NCBI RefSeq assembly: GCF_028858725.1
Contig: NC_084768.1
Coordinates: 1,161,853-1,225,852 of the forward strand
DNA: 64,000 nt
Origin: Colius striatus
Taxonomy: Eukaryota; Chordata; Aves; Coliiformes; Coliidae
Direction of reading: 5' to 3'
In this document: positions 45,101-57,824 of the stretch, one piece after another
How positions within the stretch are numbered: the first letter of the stretch is position 1
How the letters are laid out: each line of letters opens with the position of its first letter
Notes under the pieces: generated by a model
What the model was told of the DNA's origin: nothing
Databases searched by the model: none
Seen by the model: the letters and a program-made list of their open reading frames with translations, nothing else
Program-made: the position numbers and the translations under genes

Positions 45101-47978
45101 GTGATACACCTGAAACTGAGGAGACTGGAGGAACTTGTGATTCCTGGCAGAGTGGCCTGTGGGCACAAGTGAAAGACAAGTTAATGAAATATTTGCATCA
45201 CAGCAACATTTTCCCAGAAAGCATCCCACGTAAATTTGATTATCTGCACAAGGACTTACTGATGCAACAGTACAACCTTCATGCAGCAGTGCACCAGCCA
45301 AAAGAAACCAGAACAGAGAAAAATATCACTGAGTTTAAAAGTGCTAGTGGCCTTGGGTCTTATGAAGTGACAGTTCTGGGTAAGTATTTGGTAGCTGGGC
45401 TTCTGAAAAAGGTTAAGCAAGAGCAGTATAAAATCATAGCTTTTGCCGTGTTAGCTTGGGAGCAGCTTGAAGGTTCATCAGAAACTGAATGGGTTTCTCT
45501 GAACTGATCGGTTGATTCTGAGTAATTCTTGAAGCTTAAATAAAATGATTGGCATGCTAGATTTTTGTTGGACTTGTGATTTAGGATGGGTTTTTTTACC
45601 AGAATGCTGTAATTCTCATTACAAATACCTTCAAATGAAATGTTTCTGCCATCACTTGTGATATCAGCACAATTTTGTGTGTATCATTTGAAGAATATGT
45701 GTAGCCCTTAAGCTTTTGGTTACTGCAGTTAGAGGGAGGTCCTGTTCACTAGTTCAACCAGTCTGCCATAATCAGGTGAATTATTCAGTTGCACTTGATT
45801 GTCAGCTGACTTTTCTGCTGGATGGGTATTCACCAGAAACAAGTTAGTGTTCTTAAAGGGAAAGGGACAACTATGAATGCTTCTTTGGAGCTTTAGTCTC
45901 AAGGTGTTTTTTGAGCACTGTTGCTCCTAAAGTGCCTTTTTTTCCATGCTAGAGTTAAGGGCTGTGCTTTAGCCCTGCTCATCAACTGCTCTCTGCTGCT
46001 TCTGGGTGGCACAAAGGGGCTGTTGATTGATCTTTGTTAAGATACAAATATACAAGTATCTGCTTACTAGTGTTACTGTGGAATCTTAATCTGTTTGATT
46101 TTGTTTTCCTACTAAAAGGAGAATGAAATTGCCCAGCTACAGATCCTTATGTTAAGCTCCCATAACTTAGTTGTTTCCATTGTTTGCTAAGGGAGATTTG
46201 CAGGGAAGGTTTTTGAATATTTACAGTCACTGGAATCCTGACACTGAAAATATACAAGATGAAGGAAGCACAGGTATTGCACTACATACACACTGGTTCT
46301 ACAGTGAATTCTTCTGTCCTTGTAGTAGTGACAAGGTTTAGAAGGAGTGTGAAATGGCTTCCAATGTTGGTTTAGTACTTTCTGAGCTAACAGCACCATT
46401 AGCTTTCAATCATAGTGTGTTACAACAGCATATCAATTTGAATGTGCTTATGTATAATATACATAGAAAGAAGTGTGGTTTTAGATGTCAGTTACAATGA
46501 AAGTAAATAAAAGTCAGTGTTGAGTCTGCAATATTTTGGGTGGCTTTTTTCAATGGTGCACTGTTGAGGTGAGGGAGCACTGGAACTGGCTGCTCAGATG
46601 GGCTGTGGATTCTCCTTCTCTGGAGACATTCAGACCCATCTGGATGAGTTCCTGTGTGACCTACACTAGGTGGTCCTGCTCTGGCAGGGGGTTGGACTGG
46701 ATGATCTTTCGAGGCCCAGCCCTTGAGATTCTGTGACTCTGTGATGAAGTTGCTAATGGGCTGAAGCTGAAGTTTTGTGCTAACTTAAATATTGTTTTCA
46801 ACAGGTATAAACCATGACGTAGCAATAGATGTTGCGTTTCTTCCACTGTTTTGCCCTGAAGATCCCCACTTATTTCAACTGGAAGACATTCAAAATGATA
46901 CGTTGTTGTCTTGCATGAGTTGCATCTCTGCCTGTCAGCACCAGGCCACCAGCCATGGAGGGCTTCGCCACACCTTTCCACTTTCAAGTGAGACTGGCTT
47001 TCATTGGCCTTACTTATTGATCATTTCATGTTCTGTCCTTCAATGCAAGAGTTAATCCTCTGTGGAAATCTCTGGTTTAGGTCAGAAATTGTTCACCTCT
47101 TCAAGGAAAGACCCATGAATTCTGTGTGACCACTTTCAGTAGAGATACAATACTGAACTTTCGAGGCAGTTTTTATCGGAGCTGTTCTCACACTCTGAAG
47201 ATAGTATTTTAATATCCAAACCACAGACTCCTAAGTGACCAGTTCTTGATGCAAAATGTTCCTGACATAGCAGATGGTATGACTGCCTGAGCACTTGGCT
47301 TGGTCTGCTTTGAAAGAGCTCTACTGAGCAACTGTCAGTCAGTCAATCCATTTCACTGACGTCGCTCTGAAGGCACACTGCAATGCCTATAAACTGAAGT
47401 ATTTACCTGCTATTCAGCTATTTTCTTTCCGATTACACATCTAATTACTAGCACCTCATGCCAGATATGGTGAATGCTGTTCATGTGCATCATCCTGCCA
47501 AGTGCTGTATGAGCATTGCGTTTATATAGACAAACCTGATTTTACTGAAGTAACATCTTTACTTTTCCTTGAATAACACTATGAAATCGAAGGATCAGTA
47601 GTGATTAAGTAATGCATATTTCAGCTTTTCTGGATCTAAGTCCTGACACTGTTGTTTCTAGTGATTGAATTTACTAAGAAAATTCTACCAAAAAACCCCC
47701 ATAAAATCCCAGCAGGCCAGTATTTAGTAGCTAGAGTGAGGGTTTTCAGTGAAAGAAGGCTGGCCATAGACACGTTACTGCACGGAAAACAATGTCAGGT
47801 CATTATACCTTTGCACTGTATGGACAGTAAAACACCTTTTCTTAACTTGTAGGTGAACTTGTCAAAGCGGTGACGGATCTGGACGGCAAACATGTTGTGT
47901 GCATCTTGGACATCTGTCACTTGGGTGATGATACGGTGGAAGTCTTTCTGAGCAAAATCTACCAGACAGTGGAACCTG
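36176..47978 (+). CDS. Unidentified gene, five phase-compatible exons
   Basis: Five exons with canonical ends join in frame. They are 36176-36262 (FMVELCDPNTEGAMLTRDGK), 41058-41137 (LTEFQHEDFGQDKTGQAVP), 45086-45379 (WQSGLWAQVKDKLMKYLHH and IPRKFDYLHKDLLMQQYNLH), 46805-46987 (DVAIDVAFLPLFCPEDPHLF) and 47853-47978 (LVKAVTDLDGKHVVCILDIC, then GDDTVEVFLSKIYQTVEPG). Phases run 2-2, 2-1, 1-1, 1-1 and 1-1. About 255 codons are visible; start and stop are not. Introns are long (about 0.9-5 kb) and AT-rich, unlike FBF1. I do not recognise the family. The first exon faintly recalls the end of a Tudor module (V-x-L-C-D), but that is too weak for a call. No disabling mutation was seen. Confidence 0.6.
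36990..37125 (+). repeat. CCTTCT/CCTCCT microsatellite
   Basis: A pyrimidine run on + is built of CTCCTTCTCCTGCTT blocks followed by a pure (CCTTCT)n stretch (about 37,045-37,110) and (CCT)n. It generates Ser/Phe or Arg/Lys pseudo-frames. It lies in the first long intron of the unidentified gene. Confidence 0.95.
37140..41057. other. AT-rich intron of the unidentified gene
   Basis: No exon that keeps phase was found between 36262 and 41058. One open segment after an acceptor at 38162 (reading LKDEDPIIWGNSARDLHDF) ends in a stop and has no donor in phase, so it is not included. No CR1 was seen. Confidence 0.45.
41138..45085. other. AT-rich intron, no further feature seen
   Basis: This is low-GC DNA with many short T and A runs. 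No exon, CR1 tail or satellite was recognised. It lies between two phase-compatible exons. Confidence 0.45.
46545..46745 (+). mobile_element. CR1 LINE 3' tail, sense
   Basis: A short CR1 end shows gagggagcactggaactggc, gttggactggatgatctttc and the terminal attctgtgactctgtgatg. It ends about 60 bp upstream of the exon at 46805, so it is intronic. Confidence 0.88.
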
Positions 47979-50950
47979 GTGTGTCAGATCCAGTGTAATT
48001 TAATAACTTATTTTTTCAAATTTCTGTTGAAGGATGGGAGGGAGGTGAAATGTCTGTAGTTTGAGTACACCCTCGACGCACTGCTCTGTTCTAGAGCTGA
48101 CGGGCACAAACATCGGGTTATGATTCTCAGAGCAGTTGTAAGGATCGCCCAGGTAACTGAAAAGGACGATTGTTGCCTTGAGTTGTTGTCAGTCGTGAAA
48201 TGGATGACAATGATGGTCACTTGTGTGGAAGGACAAACAGGCAGTACAGTAAGCTTGTCTTTTGGTAGGATACCAAGGAGTATGATTGTCATCCCTCTTT
48301 CTCTGCCTGCGCACGTACGCACACAGGAGCGGATGTATCAGGGTGAGAACTGAGAAGAGAGACAGGCTTTCCCAATATGAAAGGCAACGTTTGCAAAAGG
48401 ATTCACTGGCTGGAATATAAATGTAGGCTGGAAATTAGAGTAACCTTGAGTCTCAGAGCTGATATGTTCCATAGTGACCTTCTGGTGGGAGGTACTAGGG
48501 GCAGCCTAGCTCTCTTTTGACTCAAAGCTTACTATGTTTGTGAAAGGGATTTAATGCCATGGTGCCTTTAGTACCAGGGGCTGGACTTAGCGATCCAAGA
48601 AGTCACTTTCAGTTCTTTTTACCTGAGCAAGGTCAACTGCAGTGCTTTTGTAAGTGTGCTTTTGTGAGTGTAGCACCCAAAGGTTCTTCATGTATTTATT
48701 AATTAAATATTTTGTAGAAGAAACTTTGGTAGTGGAACTTGCTTCTGGCTTTGCAAGAGAAAAACTCTGCTGCTTAGCGTGGCCGGATGCACAGTCTGAC
48801 ACACAACTAGGGGATTTTGTGTTGATCACCTCTGTCCTCTTCAGTAACAGTTGCGTTCTGAGCGCACAAAGGAGCCCAGCAGCTGTGGGAAGCTGCTGCT
48901 ACACAGGAGCCAGAGACTACGATTTGGACAACTTCTTGTCTGTATGCTAAGTAGCAGCTGGTTCCTCTGAGTTCTTTACCAAGTCCCACTTTTTCCTCCC
49001 ATGTTGAACAGCCTCAGATCATTTGTGCAACTGGACCCTTAGGAAGTTATTCTCAAGCGGGAGCTAAGACGCGTTGCTGTTTGACAGCTTGTCTGTGAAA
49101 GAAGCTGCTCTCAGGTCAATTCTTTGAGAAGGAAAGATTGCATTATGGAAGTTTGCCAATTCAGTTGTAGCTTTATTGACCAAAGCCCACAGAGTTAATT
49201 CATAGGAACAGATTTCTCCTTTTGTGGAAAACTACGAGGCACGTTTTAGCAGCCTGTTTGTAACCGAGTGTCTGTTTCAGCTAGTAAGTCGCTTGTCTGC
49301 TCTGAGGCCAGTGGACTTTGTCTTCAGGTACTTAAAGTCTGTACCCTAACTTGAGGTAATTGAAGGAGAAACTATAAGTATGTTAATTTTAGTACAAGTT
49401 TGTAGGCAACTTCAGATAAAAAGTAAAAGCCTTAACATTCTGAAGACATTGATACTATTATTCTGTCTCTCTAGTGTGGTTTACAATTTTAAAATGTGTT
49501 AATGCAAAAGTGGATCTTGACGTGCACAGGGGCTGAGAATTAAATGTGACTGTACTGGACGTTCCTCTTTAGTGTGACCACACAGAGTTGGTGCTAGAGC
49601 AATGTATGTCAGCCCGTGGCCCTCAGCCTCTCGTAGCCTTGCACAGATGGGAAATGAAAACGTCCCCTCCTGAGAAAAGCACAGTGCTGCTTGGAAGATG
49701 GTTCTGCTCTGAGTTTGCTGTTCATGGCTATGTGACGATTAGAGGCCATTGTTCTGGAGTGAGAGAGATTTGCACCAGCACTTCATGTACCAAACTGAGC
49801 CGTGCTGACCGTGTCAGCGAGTAGTTTATCTTTAGATATACTTCTGGTCGAAGTCTAATTTTAGGGACACCATTCTTTACAGAAGTAATTTTGAAGTCCT
49901 CCTCTTTGTAGGACAGGAGTGATGTGGCTGTCACAGAGGTGCTCTGCTCAGTTGCTCTGGCCACTCCATCCATCCCACGCAAAGGCTGTTGCTGCATTGC
50001 ACCGCATGCTACACTTTAAACACGTAGCATTAATCACTTCATCCTCCACGTTAGGGCTTCCTAACTCTAAAAGAAATGCCAGAATGGTGTGAGAGATGTG
50101 TAATACACACCTGAGGCTTTAAAGTATTTAATGGTATTTTACAAAAGTGTTGTTTGACATTTTTATGGCAAAAGCCGGGAAGGAAAGAGATTTCTTTACT
50201 CTTGCAGAATGAAGTGCCAGTGTTAGAAGCACGGGCACTGTGTATAGCTAGAGAATATTCAGCTCTTCTGGTAGAGTTGGAATTCCAACACTCAGGGTCA
50301 TTTCATAGAGGCCCTTGCCCTCTCCCTGTAAATTATGCTGAACTTAATATGCCAACTTCAGTTGCTGAAGTGTTGCACTGTTCATCCCAGGCTGCACCAC
50401 TATGCCTGTCTCCCTCTTCCCTGCCAGCCCAGCACAGGATAAAGATCCTATCTGCAAAGAAACTACTCACTGGTTTATATCACTTGGTGTCTGTTGACAC
50501 CAGTATGAAACCAAAGTATTTTTGGTGTCTGAGTCTGTCCAAACATGTTGATTTTGCCATGTTAACGGAACCTTGCAAGATGTCATAGGAATCCTCTTTC
50601 TTGTTGCAGTGTATTGCCCCTGCTGAGGGAAGAAATACCGTCAGAGCACATTCCCTAACTGTACAACTCATACCCAACCAAAGAACTGAACTCTCAGAGC
50701 TTACATTGGTACATTTCTTGTGGTTCCAGCACTCATTTCAAAGAAAACAAGAGGAAGATACACTGTGTGTAGCTAATGGTACTTCAGAGTGTATAAAACT
50801 TAAGTCATTGATCTGAGAGGTAAGAACCATTTTTATTTCATGTGATGTAAAACCAGAGTAACACTGCAACCTGAGGAATATAAATAACGGGATTAATCTC
50901 TGTCAGTGTCTTGCATTACTTCTCTCCATTATCTTTTCACTTCTGAAAGC
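47979..50950. other. No gene recognised
   Basis: This follows the last exon I could chain. A segment at about 48096-48152, with an acceptor and a GTAACT donor, reads HKHRVMILRAVVRIAQ but does not keep phase with the exon at 47853, so it is left out. Otherwise it is AT-rich with no repeat signature. Confidence 0.4.
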
Positions 50951-50959
50951 CATCTCCAT

Positions 50960-51300
50960 TTTCCAAGAATCTGAGGGGAGATCTTCTCAACACTTAGAAA
51001 TAAATACCCAAAGGGCAGGTGTTGAGAGGATGGGGCCAGTCATTTTTCTGCAGTGCCCAGGGACAGGAGAAGGGGTAATGGGCACAAGCTGGAACACAGG
51101 AAGTGCCACTGGAACATGAGGGAGGCACATGTAAGCACAAGCTGCCCAGGGAGGGTGTGGAGTCTCCTCTGGAGGTTTCCAAACCCACCTGGGTACGTTT
51201 CTGTGCACCTCAACTGAGGTGAGCCTGCTTTAGCAGAGAGTTGGACTGAATGATCTCTAGAGGTTCCTTGCAACCCTGACCATTCTGTGACTGTAATAAA
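50960..51300 (+). mobile_element. CR1 LINE 3' tail, sense
   Basis: CR1 landmarks are tgcagtgcccagggacagga, tgcccagggagggtgtgg, gaggtttccaaacccacc, gttggactgaatgatctcta and the end attctgtgactg. It lies just upstream of the RNF128-like gene. Confidence 0.88.
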
Positions 51301-51344
51301 AAGCTTCTGTGACTGACAGGGCCTCCATGTAAATGCACGCTTGT

Positions 51345-51684
51345 GATGGGGTTCTGTGCAGCCACTTATTGCTTCGGGCGGCTGCAGGGCTGCTCCCTTA
51401 AAACAGTTCTGGAAACTGTCCTGGCACTGAGGGGGCCTCTCCTCCAGCCCAGTCTGGCCAGTCAGGCGCCTCTGCCAGCACTGTTGAAGAAGGAAAATCT
51501 TCAGCCAAAGAGGAGATGTCGGAGTGGGACAAGATGGAGACGACCATATGGATCCCACAGACAGAGACGGAGGGACGACAAGCACCAGGCCAGACACCCC
51601 TCTGCAACCCGCAGTGAGAGCGCAGCTGTGCCCCTGCAACCCGTGGAGGGCAACGGCAGGACTGAGAGCCACCAGCAGCTCCAG
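51345..51684 (+). other. Probable 5' untranslated exon of the RNF128-like gene
   Basis: The segment ends at a strong donor (CTCCAG|GTGAGT, 51685). The next credible acceptor on the strand (TTATAG, ending 52395) opens the first coding exon nine bases before its ATG. The segment has an open frame rich in Arg/Gln but no domain, so it is most likely leader sequence. Its 5' limit is a guess. Confidence 0.4.
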
Positions 51685-52404
51685 GTGAGTGTGCCTACAC
51701 GGGCAGAGACTGTGTGAGGAGGGGCCACGGCACAGGCTGTGCTGGAAAGCCCAGAGGCACACACAGGGGACAGGAGCTGCAGTCCTTGGGATGAACACAC
51801 ACAGAGCGGCCTGTGCAGGGCTGCCAGGGGGGTGAGGGACAGCGTGGATGACTGAAAGAATCTGTCAGGAGCAATGTGGGGAATGACTTGGTTATGTCAG
51901 TCTGCAACATGGGGAGTTTTGGAAGATTTCCTTCCTTACTCCCCTCACTCTTCTCCTTTTGAACAAGGTCATTTGCACCACAGATGGCTTTGAGAAGTGA
52001 GAACCCCGAGCTTCCACAGCCAAATGAAAGATGGCCTGGGCCTCTGGAGTGACCTTCAGGTTGAAACAGGGCTGGAGGAGGCTGGAGCCATGTCTGGTGG
52101 AGCATCATCCAAGCTGGAGTTTGAGCAGTACCGGGAGAGAGGAGGGGCAGAACTGTGCTTTGTGGAGAAGGAGCAGAAGGTTGTGAAGGGGCCAAAGGCT
52201 GACGCGTCACAATGGGAGGGCAGGTCACTCGAATCCCAGGCCCGGCTCCAGAGCAACTCAGTGACACTTGGAGGTCTCAGTGGCACAGGGTCAAGTGCCT
52301 CTTGGAACTGCCGTTCCAAACTCCTCGGCAGGTTGTGGGCTAACCACCCACTGCCAGACAAAAAGACTTCCAGGCCGCTACATTTGTGCTTATAGCAACC
52401 AGCA

Positions 52405-55400
52405 ATGGAGAAAGCAGCAAGCTTCCATTTCTTCTGCCTTCTGCTGGTTGCCAGCACTTTATTTGAGACCACAGAAGCATTTGTCTTCAGTGCCTCTCTA
52501 GAGCTGGTCTATTTTAACAGCACCAGCAAGACCAGTGTCACCCAGCAGTGCAACTGTGGCGTCTATGGCTCAGGATCTCCTCGCCGTAGTGCCTTGGGGA
52601 TCGTGGCCATTCCTGCCTCCGGCAGCCTTCAAGCCTGCGCCCCAGACACCCAGTTCAGCGCCAGCCACCGGCCCTGGATCGCGCTGATCCCAAGCGGCAG
52701 CTGCAGCTTTGCTGACAAAATCCGGGTGGCAGCCAGACGGGGAGCGGCGGCCGTTGTGATCTACAACGCGCAGGGCAAAGGCAACGACGTCTTCCCCATG
52801 AAGCATCTCGGTGAGTATCGCTATGTGGGGTGCTCAGACCTCAGCCTTGCTCTGAGGTTCGGCCCAGGGCTGCCCTGGCAGGCTGTGAGGAAGGAGGAGT
52901 CTGTGGATGATCTCTGGCTTTGGTTGCTCAGTGTCTGGGGAAGTACTGAACGTTAAGGAGCAGCAGCAGAGCAGGGAGAGAGGCAGAGCTGGTGCAGGAA
53001 GCGTCCCTAAGCCAACAGCTGCGTGCCCGGCACCCCTAAGATCCTGCACATTCCACAGTCCCTACTGACCTCACTCCGGACAGGATTGATCATCACTTTA
53101 ATGCAGTTCAAAGGCACACGAAAATGGAAATGGTCCATGTGCTGGGTCTGAAATGATGAGCACGTGTGTCCTCTAAGGGAGTGAGGAGTGCTCTGGAGAG
53201 AAGACCTTCTGAACATGGTTCCCATCTGCACCTCCAAGGGAATCAGCCAGAGCTGTGAGCTCCACAAGCCCATGGAGATGACACAGTCCATGAGCTCAAG
53301 TTGAATCTGCAAATGCTCGTTAGAGACTTTCCAGTCTGTCCTGTAGCACTTGAACTGGGACATGTATAAGACAAGGGCTTTTAAACAACACCTTGGAACT
53401 GAGCAGAGATTCCTCTTCTCCTTTGCAGGTGGTGAAAACATCGTTGCCATTATGATTGGCAACCTGACAGGGACAGAGATCTTACACCACATCGAGAGCG
53501 GCCTGAGAGTGACCATGGCTATAAAAGCAGAGAAAACACATCATCTCTCGATGCTCCAATACACCCTCATCATCATCATTGTGGTTTTTCTCATAATAGA
53601 AGTGTCAGCCCTGTACAACTACATTCGTTATTACTTTCAGAGACGCAGGATTGCAACGGCCCTGTCTGACAGTCAGGTGAGTTTGTGTGCCCTTCCTTGT
53701 TACACCCCTGACTTTGTATCTTGAGGGCAAAATACTGGTGGAGGCAGGAGCTTGAGCAGGAATTGCACACGTCAGGAATGTACAGCTATGCCACGGGTTT
53801 CTTTAAAAAGCTGAGCGTCTCTTGAGAGCCAGTCAAGCTGTCTCGCAGTCCCAGCGAAGGCCTACGTTTGGTGGCACATCTGCTTAGCTCTGAGTTAAAA
53901 GAGAGAAGCTTTTTCCTCATGAGCCAGCTAGCTAAACTGTTGACAACCTGCTAGTTCTTCTCTGAATGTGTATTTTCTTCTTACTGCATGGTGGGGCCTG
54001 TGTGCAAGAAGGTGGACAAACAAGGCAGGTGTGGAAGGTGGCTCACTGCCTTCCAGTCAGCACAGAACTGTCAAGTTCACTTCCTCAGGGTATTAACCCT
54101 CCTTAACAGTCCAGATGGCCAGTGATGTTGTCTGTGGCCTTGTTGATGTGTCATCCTGAGTCAAGAACCACACCAGTACGTCCCAAAACTCGGTTTCACA
54201 TGGCCGTGCTTACTCTGCTCATTTGATAACATCTGGGTTCTAAACTTGGTCCCTGCTGGCAGCAGGCACTTGGGAAGGATTCCTAAGCACTCCTAGGGAG
54301 GTGAAGGACTGTGTTAACCTGGACTGCTTTCTATTACAGCAACAGCTGCGGGCCATGACTAAGTTGGCCATAGAACATTTCGAGCTGCGCACCATGAAGC
54401 AAGGGGACAAGGTAGGCCTGAGCCCATCAGCACCCAGGCGTTACAGCCCACTCTGCACAGAACCCCCAGCGTTGTCCTTAGCACTGGTGCAGGATGTGCA
54501 AGTCTCTCTGAGCCTGTCCCTGTCTGCTGCAGAGATGGTTTCTCTGTCAGACCCCAGGCCCTTTCCTGGGGTGCAGGACTGTCCAAGTTGCACGTTCTCC
54601 TCAGCAATCCGGTTGCTTTTAGCTGCTGCTTTGGGCTCGCTGAGGTGAGGGGTCGGCATCGGCCGGCAGGGATGCTTCGAGGCAAACCAGTCTGTCTCAT
54701 CAGCTTCCCTGGCGCTTCTTTTTGTGACAAAAGCTGGAGGCAGCAGTTTCTAAACCTCTCCAGAAGTGTCTCAAATAACCCAGTGCTGGTTTGCAGCTGT
54801 TCTTGCCCACCATGGGATGAAACCTTCAGTGGCTCTGCTGAAGTGTGGGCTTGGCTCGGAGTAATCCACACGGTGTGTTTCTGTGCCATTCGATACAGGA
54901 GCAGGCTCAGCTGGCTGTAGCCAGACCCCTTTGCGTGCAGTATGTGTGACCGTAGCTCAGAGGAAGCTCTCCAAGTCTGTTAATGCTGTGAATTCGTTTC
55001 ACCCCTTCAGGAGCTGGGACCTGAAGGAGAAATCTGTATTGTGTGTCTTGAGCCCTTCCAGCCGAAGGAAGTCGTGCGTGTCCTGACCTGCAAGTGAGTT
55101 TCTTTCAAACTGTCCCTCAACGCAAAGTGTGGAAGTGAGCATCTTCCTGCTTGTTCCTTCTGCTGTGGGAATTTGAATCAAGCACTGTAAGAATCTGCAT
55201 CTCTGTCAAGGAGAGTTTTGCAGAAGAGGAATGGTAGAAACAGACCCTTGGAGTGTGCCTTGATGGCCCGTGTTCATAACTTCCCCTGTGAGGGGGCTGA
55301 CAAGTGGGGTTGGCAGTGCCTCTCCTGGGGATGCCAGGGCTTTTGAAAGGTTTCTTCCTTTGCAGGTGTCTCAGGAGGTTACCTGTAAACTGCAGGTAAC

Positions 55401-57395
55401 TGGCCAATCGATGCCCATTTCTTGCCAGCTTACAGGTTACTAAGAGGGTTGTGCTCCTGCAAAACCTGTTCAACCATGCTGACTTGGGTAGTTTAGCAGA
55501 AAGCACTTCTTTTATGCTAAAAAAACCCGAGTCCTGCATCAAGGAAATGTCAAGTTGCACTCCAGACGTTCAACTGGTGCAGCTGGAAGGAGATACCGCT
55601 CCTGTGGGCTGAACTAGACAGTCTGGGCATCATCCTGGGGTGCAGGATGGGAGCATTGGCTGTGGTGGTCTCTGTACTTGTCTCACAGTTCTGATTACTA
55701 TTGAGCAGTGCCTGTCTGCCTTGCTGTTTCTGTTCAGGCTGAGGGAACTGGTAGACAACAGGACCTGAAGGAGTCATCTTAAATCTGTGCCCTAATTCAG
55801 ACCCACTGTGGCACTAAATGTCTTCACTGAAGCCCATGTTTGCACCTCTAATGGCTGAAGGATATTTGCTTTCTTGAGTCCACAGCCTGCCAAGTATCCA
55901 CTTGGAATAAACAGGATAATGTGTGGCAATAGGGTTTATCTTGAGGGCTTAACTCTGTGAGATGATCTTTCGATGCAGCTTTAACAGAAAGAAGTACTAC
56001 TTAATCATCTGCATCTGCAAGGCAGACGATAACCTTAAAGCTAAGGCTGAGATGTCAATATGTGCAGTAGTCAAATGATCAGCTGGCAACAGATTGTACA
56101 CAGATTTAACAAATAAGAAAGCTTAAGGCTGGTGTAGCAAAGATGATAATGCTGGCTTCTCACACGTTGTATAGAGATCCTAAAAAGCATAACCCAGCTC
56201 CAAACATTTCAACTGGAATTAGGTAATCCATGCTAGAAGGAATACACTCTGTTTCTAGGTGGGCCTTCATAGCTGCTCCATCAACAGCTTTCCTGCTCTG
56301 AGCCCTAAGCTGTGGTTCCTTCTCCCCCAGGCACCTCTTCCACCAGCACTGCATTGACCCCTGGCTCCTGGAGCACGCGACATGCCCGCTGTGCAAATGG
56401 GACATCGTCAACGTGCTGCGTGTTGAGGTGAGGCCGGACCTTTCCTGGTGCAGGTGCCATTGCAGAGCGAGGCTGGTGCGGCAGCCACGGCTGGAGCTAT
56501 TTCCTGCTGCTGGGCTGCAGAGCACAGGAGCCAAGCACGGGCGTTGCCGTGTCAGCGGCGAGAGGCTGCAGGACTGGTTGTCGTGTCCCCTTCAGCGAAG
56601 CCTGATGCTGCCCTGCTCTGAGCTGGGACCATCCAAAGCCTTGGGCAGAAGCCCAGCCCCAACTGATTGTAAGGCCTGGCTGAAGAGGTGCTCATCACTC
56701 TTGTGCCTGCAGCTGAGGGTGTTTCTCAAGGCTTCAGGCTGACTTTGACAGCTCCCTCTGTCCCTGCCACCAGCCTCTCTTCAGTTCCTAAGGCCCCACA
56801 GTCCTTCAAAAGGGAAAGTGTTAGTGTGGGTGTCTGAGGAATTTCTGATGTGTTGTGGCCAGTGCTGGGGGAAGATGCTGTTGCCGGGGGCTGCCAGTGC
56901 CTGGGCCCGCTCAATATGTGCCAGAGCTTGCCATGGGGAGAGAGAGATGTGCCCTGAGTGGAAGGAAGAAGCTCTTGTCCTGGTACTGGGCAGTACGAGG
57001 GAAGAGCTGGCTCAGGAAAGCAGAAGCTGCACCCGAACTTCCCGCTCTATTAGGCAGCAACAGTTTCCCCCTGAGATGCTGGAGGTTAACAGCAGAGCTT
57101 TGTTCAGCCTCTGTTTATTTCTGTGTCAAAGCTCACTGCAGTCCTTGCAGGCATTGCTCTCCTGGGAAGATGCAGCCTCCTGTGAAGTTGCAACTGAACT
57201 GTTTCCTCTTGTTTCACCAAGGTGGACATAGAAGCGGCCGAGCAAGCCAGAGGATCCAGTGGCACAGAAAATGTCTCCGCAGTTGATGAAGTGGGTGACG
57301 TTGGTGGAACTGCACCATCTGAGCAGGCTGCTGTGCAAGCAGGAGATGAACACGTGGCGGAGGAAGAGGCACCACGTGGGAGAACTGGATCCTGA
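52405..57395 (+). CDS. RNF128-like: PA-TM-RING E3 ubiquitin ligase, RNF128 (GRAIL)-like, complete
   Basis: Six coding exons, 52405-52810, 53429-53676, 54340-54411, 55011-55093, 56331-56427 and 57222-57395, total 1,080 nt (359 residues plus TGA). All have GT/AG ends and matching phases. Order: signal peptide (about residues 1-25, [10 protein letters not shown] core); protease-associated luminal domain ([19 protein letters not shown], then [13 protein letters not shown]); one membrane helix (about 177-201, [15 protein letters not shown]); basic RYYFQRRR; a [17 protein letters not shown] linker; RING-H2 at about 251-291 (CIVC, then C-K-H-L-F-H-x2-C, then CPLC) with every zinc ligand; and an acidic tail. 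Family members sit in endosome or ER membranes and ubiquitinate neighbouring membrane proteins; RNF128 restrains T-cell activation. It is shorter than mammalian RNF128 (about 428) and nearer RNF133/RNF148. Polyadenylation signal AATAAA at 57517. The paralogue assignment within the family is uncertain. Confidence 0.92.
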
Positions 57396-57524
57396 GGAGG
57401 ATCCAACAGCAGGGCGTAGGCCTTCGGCAAGGAGCAGCCTGCTGCCATACATGGGTACCAAACCCTGACAGATTAGTTGTAAATAGTTCCTAATTTATAT
57501 CCAGTTAGAATATTTAAATAAAGC
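57396..57524 (+). terminator. 3' UTR and polyadenylation signal of the RNF128-like gene
   Basis: About 120 bp after the stop codon lies AATAAA (57517-57522), preceded by AT-rich sequence and followed by a T/G-rich region (tttgttttgttgagtctcc), the normal layout of a cleavage site. The very short 3' UTR agrees with a compact gene. Confidence 0.75.
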
Positions 57525-57824
57525 TTTGTTTTGTTGAGTCTCCTTGGAGCACTGTGCAACAGGTCTTTGGGTTGTGTGGAGATGCTTTAGGCTTGAATGG
57601 AAGATGCTGGAAATGATGTGGCCACAAGTGGTGATGGTTGCTAAATGGATACTAAATGTTTCTAATACTTGACTCTGGTAATATTGCCATGGAGTCACAC
57701 AGACATTTATGACAGCCTGTTTAGGGTGATGCTGACATCATCTGCCTTGACTAACCCAAATTGCATCCCTGAAAAATAGCAGGTGTTTAGAGGAGTCAGC
57801 ACAAGGGTGGAGGGTCAATGACCA

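Noticed and set aside
48096-48152. Possible sixth exon of the unnamed gene
   Set aside because: It has splice-like ends, but its phase does not match the exon at 47853-47978.
49588-50588. Several 70-145-codon frames
   Set aside because: They lie in AT-rich DNA with no domain, no splice context and no match that I recognise.
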